Assembly (NCBI GenBank): GCA_023410295.1
Contig: JAEYPY010000266.1
Span: forward strand, 1 to 31,388
Reading direction: 5' to 3'
Length of the DNA stretch: 31,388 bases
Source of the DNA: Pseudomonadota bacterium
Lineage (GTDB): Bacteria; Pseudomonadota; Alphaproteobacteria; Caulobacterales; Aquidulcibacteraceae
This document shows positions 25,166-31,388 of this stretch, piece by piece. Under the pieces are notes generated by a model, which worked only from the letters and a program-made list of their open reading frames with translations, did not search any database and had not been told where the DNA came from. The translations under genes and the position numbers were made by a program. Within the stretch, counting starts at the first letter, position 1. Every line of letters starts with the position of its first letter.

Positions 25166-26692
25166 ATGTTGAAGACGATCTCTCTCGACTGGCGGACCTG
25201 GGATCAGGGTCAACGCCGCCTAGCGGTGGGCGTCGTCTGTGGCGTGGCGATGCCCATCGCCAGCGCGCTGCTGGCTTCGGCGCTCGACACCTATCTCAGC
25301 GTCCGCGCGCCTTCGATGACGTTCCTCTGCAGCGTCATCCTGGCGGCGATCTGGTTTGGCCGCCGCGTCGCCGTCGGCACGGCGCTGTTCGCGTTCTTCA
25401 TTTACAATTTCTACCTGACTGAGCCGCGCAACACGTTTGGCTTCGCCGGTTGGGAAGACGTGCTGACGCTACTCGTGTTCGTGGGCGTGGCGCTGTTGAT
25501 CGGCAGCCTCGCAGGCAATCTGCACGACCAGCGCGAGCGCGCGAAAGAACAGGTGCGCGTGTTCTCGCGCCTTTTCACCATCAGCCGCGAGATGGCGGCT
25601 GTGCGCAACGCCGACGAGGCGCTGTCGCTGCTTGCGAACGGCGTCGTGCAAATCACCAGCCGCGAGGCGGTGGTGCTGCGGCAAGAGAATGGCGCTGCGA
25701 CGATCGCGACGTCAGCGCCCCCGCTGACATCGCCTCCGAAAATCGTCGGCGCGGCAGCGCTCGCGATGTTTGTCGACGGCGGCGAAGAGGAGCGTGTCGA
25801 GGAAGGTTGGCATTTGCAGCGCGTGCAGGCGGGGAGCGATATCATCGCCGTGCTGGCGTGGCGGCCGACGGAGGGGCCCAACAGCGGCGACCGCGCCATC
25901 GCCGTGCGGCTGCTTGCTGATCTCACCGGCGTCGGGGTCGAGCGCACGCGTCACGTCGAACGCCAAGTGGCGCTGGATACGATGACGGCGACGGACCAGC
26001 TGCGGACGGCGCTGATGTCGTCGATCTCGCACGATTTCCGCACGCCGCTGTCGACCATCCTCGCCTCCGCCTCAAGCTTGCAGGCCTATGGCGACCAATT
26101 CTCGCCATCGACGCGGGCGGACTTGCTGGTGACGATCCAGGAGGAGGCCGAGCGCCTCAACCGCTTCATCGGCAACATCCTCGATATGACGCGCCTCGAA
26201 GCCGGGGCCGTGAAGCCGCGCGAAGAATGGGTCGATCTGATCGACATTATCGACGCGATCGAGGAGCGCATGCGCAAGCGCATCGGCGAGCGCCCGTTCC
26301 GCATCGTAGCTCCGGCCGCGGCGCCTGCAATCTCGGTCGATCCCGTGTTGCTGGAGCAGGCCGTAGTCAACGTGGTGGAGAATGCGCTGGTCCATACGCC
26401 CTCTGGCTGCGCGCTTCGGCTGGGCGCCGATTATGACGAGCACGAAGTGCGGCTCTGGGTCGAAGATGAAGGCCCGGGCGTGGCCACTAGCGAACTCCAG
26501 CGCGTGTTCGAGCGCTTCCATCGCTCCAGCGGATCGCAGAACAACCAGGGCGCCGGCCTTGGCCTTGCTATCAGCAAAGGCTTCGTCGAAGCGATGCGCG
26601 GACAAGTGCGTGCGGTGAGCCCCGTGCGCGACGGGCATGGGTTCAGAGTTGAGTTTGTATTTCCCCTTGAAGCTGCAATGGCGCCGACATGA
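25166..26692 (+). CDS. KdpD-like sensor histidine kinase lacking the N-terminal KdpD domain (508 aa)
   Basis: Begins with DUF4118-type membrane helices (about 18-42, 50-63, 68-82 and 100-115) typical of KdpD, including the FFIYNFYLTEPRNTFGF loop. A GAF-like region follows (about 140-260), then HisKA with His289 in MSSISHDFRTPL and HATPase with the N-box at Asn406 (NVVENALVHT), G1 DEGPGV (434-439) and G2 GAGLGLAI (462-469). All catalytic motifs are intact. The KdpD N-terminal Usp/KdpD domain, about 400 residues, is absent. Its TGA overlaps the regulator ATG (26689-26692). The start is uncertain: ATG 25166 is chosen over ATG 25121 and TTG 25085. No kdpFABC genes are present, so the stimulus is unknown. 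Confidence 0.88.
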   Translation: MLKTISLDWRTWDQGQRRLAVGVVCGVAMPIASALLASALDTYLSVRAPSMTFLCSVILAAIWFGRRVAVGTALFAFFIYNFYLTEPRNTFGFAGWEDVLTLLVFVGVALLIGSLAGNLHDQRERAKEQVRVFSRLFTISREMAAVRNADEALSLLANGVVQITSREAVVLRQENGAATIATSAPPLTSPPKIVGAAALAMFVDGGEEERVEEGWHLQRVQAGSDIIAVLAWRPTEGPNSGDRAIAVRLLADLTGVGVERTRHVERQVALDTMTATDQLRTALMSSISHDFRTPLSTILASASSLQAYGDQFSPSTRADLLVTIQEEAERLNRFIGNILDMTRLEAGAVKPREEWVDLIDIIDAIEERMRKRIGERPFRIVAPAAAPAISVDPVLLEQAVVNVVENALVHTPSGCALRLGADYDEHEVRLWVEDEGPGVATSELQRVFERFHRSSGSQNNQGAGLGLAISKGFVEAMRGQVRAVSPVRDGHGFRVEFVFPLEAAMAPT

Positions 26693-27387
26693 AGAATGCA
26701 CGTTTGCTCGTGGTTGATGATGAGCCTCAGATTCTGCGCGCTTTGCGGCCCGGCCTTGAAGCCGCGGGATGCGAGGTTGAATCCGTCGGGGATGCGACTG
26801 AAGCGCTGCAGGCTGTCGCGGCGCGGCCGTTTGATGTGCTGATCATCGATCTTGGCTTGCCGGACATGGACGGCAAGGACCTGATCACGAAGGTGCGCGA
26901 GTTCAACGACACGCCGATCCTGGTGCTCTCGGCCCGCCACGCCGAGGAAGAGAAGATCGCTGCGCTCGATCTTGGCGCCAACGACTTCGTCAATAAGCCG
27001 TTCGGCATCGGCGAACTGATGGCGCGTCTCCGCGTCATCATGCGCATGCGCGGCGCGCGCGCACAGCAGAGCGACCGCATGACAGTCGGCCATCTCGACA
27101 TCGATTTCGTGCGCGGGCGCATGAAGGTCGCGGGCAAGGAAGTGAAGCCTTCGCCGCGGGAATTGAAGCTGCTGCGCGCGTTCACGCAGCGGCTGGACGA
27201 AGTGCTGACGCACAAGCAGATCGTCGCCGCCGTGTGGGGGCCGGATCAGGAGATCGAAGCGCAGTTCGTGCGCGTGCTGGTCGGGAATCTGCGGCAGAAG
27301 ATCGAGCTCGATCCGGCGCGGCCGACGCTGGTGATCACCGAGCCTGGCGTCGGCTATCGCATGCGCGGCGAAACGGTTGCCGCTTAG
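26689..27387 (+). CDS. KdpE-like OmpR-family response regulator (232 aa)
   Basis: A receiver domain (about 1-120) with acidic pocket Asp10/Asp11, phosphoacceptor Asp54 in IIDLGLPDMDG and the KPFG motif, joined to an OmpR/PhoB winged helix (about 133-228) ending in VITEPGVGYRMR. The sequence is closest in style to KdpE. It overlaps its kinase by ATGA, so the two are translationally coupled and almost certainly a pair. Genes it controls are not evident; kdp transport genes are not in the window. Its stop overlaps the convergent methyltransferase stop by four bases. Confidence 0.9.
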   Translation: MKNARLLVVDDEPQILRALRPGLEAAGCEVESVGDATEALQAVAARPFDVLIIDLGLPDMDGKDLITKVREFNDTPILVLSARHAEEEKIAALDLGANDFVNKPFGIGELMARLRVIMRMRGARAQQSDRMTVGHLDIDFVRGRMKVAGKEVKPSPRELKLLRAFTQRLDEVLTHKQIVAAVWGPDQEIEAQFVRVLVGNLRQKIELDPARPTLVITEPGVGYRMRGETVAA

Positions 27388-28097
27388 TCCGGGCGCTGCG
27401 CCAGGATCATGATGGTGCGGCCCAAGCCGGTGCGTTCGAGCAGGCGTTCAATAAGGCGTCCCGAGATCGCGCGCCAGAAGTGCTTGGCTTTGCGCCCGGC
27501 GAAGAGACGCAGCACGCCCTTTTTCGCGGTCGGCGTAATGGTCCGCATTTCGCGGATGGTGAAGTGATCGGCGAGCAGGGCGCGGTGCTCAGCAGCATTC
27601 AGCCAGTGCCGCGTGACGCCGGGGCCCACAGGTTCAGGTGCATTGTAGCGCTCCAACACCGTGCGGTTCTGCGACGCGAGCATGAGTAAGCCGCCTGGAC
27701 GCAGCATGCGCGCGAGCTTGGCGATGAAGGCGGCCTGATCTTCGATGTGCGCCAGCGTTTCGATCACGACAATCACGTCGAAGGCGCCATCTCTGAAGTC
27801 GAGCTCCATGACGTCGCCGGCGATGAAATCGACATCGGGCACGCGACGGCGCGCGCGCGCCAGCACTTCATCGCTGAGATCGACAGCGGTGACGTGGCCG
27901 AACTGCTTCAGCGTCGGGCAAAACCAGCCGGCGCCGCAGCCCACCTCGATGATCCGCAGATCCGTGCGCCCGGTCCCGCGCAGCCAGCCGACAAGGACCT
28001 TCTGCTGGTCGAGCGAGATTTCCGACAGTCTCTGTTCGCGCGTGGAGGCGTTCCAGGCGTTCCAGTAGGCCTGCTGCTGGATCAGAGACGGGTCCAT
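27384..28097 (-). CDS. Class I SAM-dependent methyltransferase (237 aa)
   Basis: Motif I IIEVGCGAGWFCPTL binds S-adenosylmethionine, followed by VTAVDLSDEVLARA (acidic ribose-binding Asp) and FDVIVVIETLAHIED, then a post-motif LRPGGLLMLASQNR. This is the methyltransferase-11/25 layout used for small-molecule or lipid substrates. The C-terminal part is basic (RKAKHFWRAISGRLIERLLERTGLGR). The start is uncertain: ATG 28097 (MDPSLIQQQAYW) is preferred because the -10-like TATAAT at 28134-28139 would place its transcript start about 30 bases upstream, but ATG 28124 is possible. Neither has a clear ribosome site. Substrate is unknown. Confidence 0.82.
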   Translation of the reverse strand: MDPSLIQQQAYWNAWNASTREQRLSEISLDQQKVLVGWLRGTGRTDLRIIEVGCGAGWFCPTLKQFGHVTAVDLSDEVLARARRRVPDVDFIAGDVMELDFRDGAFDVIVVIETLAHIEDQAAFIAKLARMLRPGGLLMLASQNRTVLERYNAPEPVGPGVTRHWLNAAEHRALLADHFTIREMRTITPTAKKGVLRLFAGRKAKHFWRAISGRLIERLLERTGLGRTIMILAQRPD

Positions 28098-28122
28098 CGC
28101 CGGAGTACGTTCTGCTACCCGC

Positions 28123-28138
28123 ATAATGATTTCATTAT
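28123..28138. promoter_or_regulatory. AT-rich palindrome ATAATGA-TT-TCATTAT near the methyltransferase start
   Basis: A perfect 7-base inverted repeat with a 2-base centre. The minus-strand hexamer TATAAT overlaps its outer edge (28134-28139), so the site would cover the -10/start region of the methyltransferase gene. This is a plausible operator position. An alternative start codon (28122-28124) also falls on its edge. Confidence 0.4.
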
Positions 28139-28263
28139 AAGCATTTGATGTGCCGAGGGCCCCCACTTTCGTGTCTCCGGCGCATTTCCCCCCAATTCCG
28201 CGCTGTAGAGCACTTATCTCGGCGCTTTGCGTGGGCCAGTGCCGCGCCAAACCGGTCGGAGCC

Positions 28264-28281
28264 GCGGTACTAACGTACCGC
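28264..28281. promoter_or_regulatory. Hairpin GCGGTAC-TAAC-GTACCGC
   Basis: A perfect 7-base arm with a 4-base loop, between the methyltransferase (minus) and the small membrane protein (plus) gene, 106 bases before the latter. It could be an operator or a leader hairpin; no other signal supports either. Confidence 0.3.
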
Positions 28282-28386
28282 CCGGCATTGGGCTTGTTGA
28301 TAGCAGGACTTGTGCCGGAACGAAGCACGGGCGGCTCGGTTTGGCAGCCGTGCGCAGCGGGCGCGCGAAACTGAAGCAGGTTCACC

Positions 28387-28629
28387 ATGGCCCGGTTTGA
28401 AATGCAAAACGCGGGCGGCGACCGCCGCTCTGTCCCCTGGACGCTGATCTGGACCGCGGTCGCGGTTAGCGCTGCCGCCGTCGCGATCGCGCCAATGCTG
28501 AAACGCGGGCGCCGCACGGCGCGGCTGCCGAACGGCGATCCGCAACTCGGCGGCCCGTTCGGGATGCTGCATCAGCCGGCGCCGGAAGCGGGCGACGCGG
28601 TCGATCCCGCGACGCGCGTGCTGCAATAG
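28387..28629 (+). CDS. Small single-pass membrane protein (80 aa)
   Basis: ATG 28387 is preceded by AGCAGG eight bases upstream. One hydrophobic segment, about residues 17-37 (PWTLIWTAVAVSAAAVAIAPM), is followed by a basic stretch (LKRGRRTARL) that would stay in the cytoplasm, and a Gly/Pro-rich tail. No family is recognised. It ends three bases before the convergent pgi stop. Expression is plausible but unproven. Confidence 0.6.
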   Translation: MARFEMQNAGGDRRSVPWTLIWTAVAVSAAAVAIAPMLKRGRRTARLPNGDPQLGGPFGMLHQPAPEAGDAVDPATRVLQ

Positions 28630-28632
28630 CGC

Positions 28633-30204
28633 TTAGAGCTTCAGCCGCTCGACCCAGGCGCGCGTGCTAGCGTCAAGATCGGTTGGCGCCGTTGCGCCTT
28701 CGAGCGGACCGAGCAGCGCGTTCGCCATCTCCTTGCCGAGTTCGACGCCCCATTGATCGAACGGATTGATGCCGGCGAGCACGGCCTGGGTGAAGGTCCG
28801 GTGTTCGTAGAAGGCGAGCAGGGCGCCGAGCGCTTCGGGCTCGAGCGCATCGATGCTCATCAGCGTTGAGGCGCGGTTGCCCGGGAAGGCGCGGTGCGGC
28901 GCCAGCGCATCGACCTCCGCTTCGCTCATGCCACGCGCGATCATCTCGGCGCGCGCTTGCTCTTGGCTCTTGCCGACCATCAGCGCGCGCGCTTGCGCCA
29001 ACGCGTTGGCGTAAACCTTGGCGCGGTGCGAGGGCGGGCCTTCGCTCGCGCCGGCGTTGACGATGAACTCGACCGGAATCTCCTCGACACCCTGGTGCAG
29101 CAGCTGGAAGAATGAGTGCTGCGCGTTGGTGCCGGCCGCGCCCCAGGTGACGGCGCAGGCTGAACGCTTAAGCGGCGCGCCGTCGCGCGTGACGCGCTTG
29201 CCATTCGATTCCATTTCAAGCTGCTGCAGATAGGCCGGCAACAGGCGCAGACGCTCGCTATAGGGGATGAGCGCGTACGAGCCGTGGCCGAGCGCTTCGC
29301 GATTCCACATCTGCACCGCAGCGGAAAGCGCCGGCAGGTTCTGTGCGAACGGCGCATCGCGAAAGTGCACGTCCATCTCCTCCGCGCCTTCCAGCAGGCG
29401 GAAGAACGCGCCGTGCTGCAGCGCGATCTCGCAGACGAGCGAAACCGAGGACCACAGGGAATAGCGCCCGCCAACCCAATCCCAGAACGGAAACACGTCT
29501 TCGACGGCGACGCCCCAGGCCACGGCTTTGTCCGGCGCGGCAGTTGCGGCGGCGATGCGAGCGGGGGCCCAGGCGCGGACGAACTCGGCATTGGCCAGTG
29601 TCTCTTGCGTGGTGAAAGTCTTCGAGACGACGATCAGCAGCGTGCGCTTGGGATCGAGCCCTTCGATCGCATCGGCGACATCGGCGCCATCGACATTGGC
29701 GGCGAAGCGGACTTGCAGGTTCGGTCGCCGGTGCGCTTTGAGCGCGTCGAGCACGAGGCGCGGGCCAAGGTCCGAGCCGCCGATGCCGAGATGGATGATG
29801 GCGTCGAACTTGCCGCTTTCGGCGATCTCATGCGCGAACGCGTGCATGCGATCGAGCACGGCGGTGATCTCGTTGTCGCCGCCCGGCGGATCGGTGATGC
29901 GCAGCGCCCAGTGCTTGGCGGCGCGGCCCTCGGTGGTGTTCACCGCTTCGCCGTCGAACATGCGCGCGCGCCAATCGTCAAACGCGGCGGCTTGAGTCAG
30001 CGCTTCAAAGGCGGCGAGCGCGGCCGGGTCGAGGCGTTGCTTGGAAAAGTCCGCCACAAGGTGCGGCGCAGCAAAAGTCAGCGCCGCGACGCGCCCGGCG
30101 TCGGCCGCGAACAAATCCAGGAGCGATGCGTTCCTGAGCCGTGCGGCATGGGCCTCGATCTGGCTCCAGGCCTGCTGCATCGCGTCGAAAGGCGTGGCGT
30201 TCAT
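28633..30204 (-). CDS. pgi: Glucose-6-phosphate isomerase (523 aa)
   Basis: Both family signatures are present: VGGRYSLWSSVSL around 244-256 and GINPFDQWGVELGKEMA at 478-494, the latter holding the catalytic Lys491. The phosphate-binding SIS strands (IIHLGIGGSDLGPRL near 136-150 and LIVVSKTFTTQETL near 190-203) and NAGASEGP are also intact. The enzyme interconverts glucose-6-P and fructose-6-P, supplying GlmS in this window with fructose-6-P. Length is slightly shorter than E. coli Pgi (549 aa). No strong ribosome site precedes the ATG at 30204. It is divergent from galE with only 28 bases between start codons. Confidence 0.97.
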   Translation of the reverse strand: MNATPFDAMQQAWSQIEAHAARLRNASLLDLFAADAGRVAALTFAAPHLVADFSKQRLDPAALAAFEALTQAAAFDDWRARMFDGEAVNTTEGRAAKHWALRITDPPGGDNEITAVLDRMHAFAHEIAESGKFDAIIHLGIGGSDLGPRLVLDALKAHRRPNLQVRFAANVDGADVADAIEGLDPKRTLLIVVSKTFTTQETLANAEFVRAWAPARIAAATAAPDKAVAWGVAVEDVFPFWDWVGGRYSLWSSVSLVCEIALQHGAFFRLLEGAEEMDVHFRDAPFAQNLPALSAAVQMWNREALGHGSYALIPYSERLRLLPAYLQQLEMESNGKRVTRDGAPLKRSACAVTWGAAGTNAQHSFFQLLHQGVEEIPVEFIVNAGASEGPPSHRAKVYANALAQARALMVGKSQEQARAEMIARGMSEAEVDALAPHRAFPGNRASTLMSIDALEPEALGALLAFYEHRTFTQAVLAGINPFDQWGVELGKEMANALLGPLEGATAPTDLDASTRAWVERLKL

Positions 30205-30232
30205 GGGGGCAAGGCTCTAACAGGGCGAGGGC

Positions 30233-31219
30233 ATGGCGACAATTCTGGTTACGGGCGGCGCTGGCTATGTCGGCGCGCATTGCTGTTTGGCGCTGAAGCG
30301 CGCCGGGCAGGAGGTGGTCGTCTATGACAACCTCGCCAACGGCCATGAGCGGTTCGTCAAATGGGGGCCGTTCGAGCGCGGTGATATCCGCGACAAGGCG
30401 CGGCTGACCGAGGTGTTCGCGCGCCACAAGCCGGCCGCGGTGCTGCATTGCGCGGCGCTGATCGAGGTGGGCGAGTCGGTCAAATTTCCCGATCGCTTCT
30501 ACGATAACAACGTCACCGGGGCGCTGGTGCTGCTCGATGTCATGCGCGCGCACGGCGTGGGCGCGTTCGTGTTTTCCTCCACCTGCGCCACCTATGGCGA
30601 ACCGGTGCGGCTGCCGATGGACGAAACGCATCCGCAAGCGCCGGTCAGCCCATACGGCTGGACCAAACTGATGATCGAGCAGGCGAGCCGCGACATGGCG
30701 GCGGCTTACGGTCTGAAGTTCGCACATCTGCGCTATTTCAACGCCGCCGGCGCCTGCCCCGATGAAGGTATAGGCGAGCGGCACGAACCGGAGACGCACG
30801 CCATACCGCTGGCGCTCGCAACGCTGCTCGGACGGCGCGAAGGCTTCAAGATCTTCGGACAGGATTGGGAGACGCGCGATGGCTCATGCCTGCGCGATTA
30901 TATCCATGTGCTCGATCTCGCCGATGCGCACGTGCGCGCGATCGAGCGGCTGATCGGGGGCGGGGAGTCACTGGCTGCCAATCTCGGCACCGGCGATGGC
31001 GTCACGGTATTGGAGCTGCTGGCGGCGATCGAACGCGTCACCGGCAAGCGGGTGCCGGCGTCACCCGCGCCGCGGCGCGATGGCGATGCGCCGGCGCTGG
31101 TGGCGAACAATGCACTGGCGCGGCGCGAACTGGGCTGGTCGCCTGCGCGCGGGATCGATCAGATCATCGCCGATGCGTGGACGTGGCATTCGGCCGTCGA
31201 GCCGCGCGTGTTCGGCTAG
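30233..31219 (+). CDS. galE: UDP-glucose 4-epimerase GalE (328 aa)
   Basis: Extended SDR with GGAGYVG at 8-14 for NAD binding, the SSTCATYG segment (Thr117 in the usual Ser position), and the catalytic Tyr141-x3-Lys145 in PYGWTK. The RYFNAAGA and DYIHVLDLADAH segments are typical of GalE. It interconverts UDP-glucose and UDP-galactose, and some relatives act on the N-acetyl forms, for envelope polysaccharide. Length is near the E. coli enzyme (338 aa). A GAGGG sits just upstream of the ATG. The stop overlaps the convergent TonB-receptor stop by four bases (31216-31219). Confidence 0.93.
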   Translation: MATILVTGGAGYVGAHCCLALKRAGQEVVVYDNLANGHERFVKWGPFERGDIRDKARLTEVFARHKPAAVLHCAALIEVGESVKFPDRFYDNNVTGALVLLDVMRAHGVGAFVFSSTCATYGEPVRLPMDETHPQAPVSPYGWTKLMIEQASRDMAAAYGLKFAHLRYFNAAGACPDEGIGERHEPETHAIPLALATLLGRREGFKIFGQDWETRDGSCLRDYIHVLDLADAHVRAIERLIGGGESLAANLGTGDGVTVLELLAAIERVTGKRVPASPAPRRDGDAPALVANNALARRELGWSPARGIDQIIADAWTWHSAVEPRVFG

Positions 31220-31388
31220 TAGCGCCAGCCAAGCCCCACCTGGATGCTGCGGCGGGCCTGAAGCAGCGCGCCTTCGTCGAAGGATTCAGGATGCGCTTCG
31301 TCCAGCAGATTGCGCCCGGCCAACGATAGCTCGGCGTGTTCGTTGATCTGCCAGGCCACCCGCGCATTCATTTCCACGTATGCCGGGA
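31216..31388 (-). CDS. TonB-dependent receptor, C-terminal 56 residues (5' part beyond window)
   Basis: A minus-strand frame enters from the right edge and ends at TAG 31216-31218. The translation contains YVEMNARVAWQ, ELSLAGRNLLDEAHPE and a terminal QVGLGWRY. The NLLDEAHPE box and final aromatic residue on a last amphipathic strand are hallmarks of the outer-membrane beta-barrel end of TonB-dependent receptors, which import iron complexes, vitamins or sugars. The plug domain and the N-terminus lie outside the window, so the ligand is unknown. It overlaps the galE stop by four bases. Confidence 0.8.
   Translation of the reverse strand, partial: PAYVEMNARVAWQINEHAELSLAGRNLLDEAHPESFDEGALLQARRSIQVGLGWRY

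Noticed and set aside
28098..28517. 140-residue N-terminal extension of the methyltransferase
   Set aside because: It crosses two palindromes and a -10-like element and has no methyltransferase-family features.

Overview
The window looks like chromosomal DNA of a GC-rich alphaproteobacterium, most likely from the Caulobacterales/Hyphomonadaceae side. The reasons are a glmS-linked gene pair resembling gnnA/gnnB (lipid A diaminoglucose synthesis, known from Caulobacter-type lipid A), a membrane-anchored LuxR-type regulator near a DUF4199 gene, TolB-like/TPR winged-helix regulators, and RIME/REP-like intergenic palindromes. I see no rRNA, tRNA, CRISPR array, transposase or integrase. The genus assignment is inference.

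Layout. 1-1,470: visibly lower-GC accessory-looking stretch with a partial retropepsin-like protein, a small basic protein and a HEPN-like (Rx4H) protein. 1,471-5,700: a soluble CadC-like regulator, a 4-oxalocrotonate tautomerase homologue, a cupin lipoprotein, an MmcQ/YjbR protein, a zinc-ribbon protein, an orphan TopAI/YjhX-type toxin, a small acidic protein and a GIY-YIG protein. 5,679-9,864: a GabD-like aldehyde dehydrogenase divergent from a tandem universal stress protein, a small membrane protein and a Tat-motif amidohydrolase. 10,116-15,022: clpB, a small lipoprotein, a PAP2 phosphatase and an LhgO-like FAD oxidase. 15,108-17,028: DUF4199 protein, VOC protein, membrane LuxR regulator and a hypothetical protein. 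17,066-22,657: envelope-sugar block gnnB-gnnA-glmS (minus strand) divergent from glmM. 22,654-25,095: a membrane-embedded patatin-like hydrolase. 25,166-27,387: an orphan KdpD-like kinase and KdpE-like regulator pair. 27,384-31,388: a methyltransferase, a small membrane protein, pgi divergent from galE, and the 3' end of a TonB-dependent receptor.

How the genes fit together. Pgi interconverts glucose-6-P and fructose-6-P. GlmS makes glucosamine-6-P from fructose-6-P and GlmM converts it to glucosamine-1-P, the precursor of UDP-GlcNAc. The dehydrogenase and aminotransferase overlapping or following glmS would then make UDP-GlcNAc3N for a 2,3-diamino lipid A, and GalE interconverts UDP-hexoses. 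This is the clearest pathway-level reading of the window. The remainder is mainly stress and housekeeping functions (ClpB, Usp, PAP2, small lipoproteins) plus stand-alone regulators.

Structure outside genes is rich. There are several perfect or near-perfect palindromes between divergent genes, RIME-like hairpins (one inside the gnnA-gnnB interval), and a striking habit of convergent genes overlapping by exactly four bases at their stop codons. No clearly new multi-gene defence or biosynthetic system is evident. The best leads are the HEPN-like protein, the TopAI homologue without its YjhQ partner, the membrane patatin and the double palindrome at 13,079-13,107.
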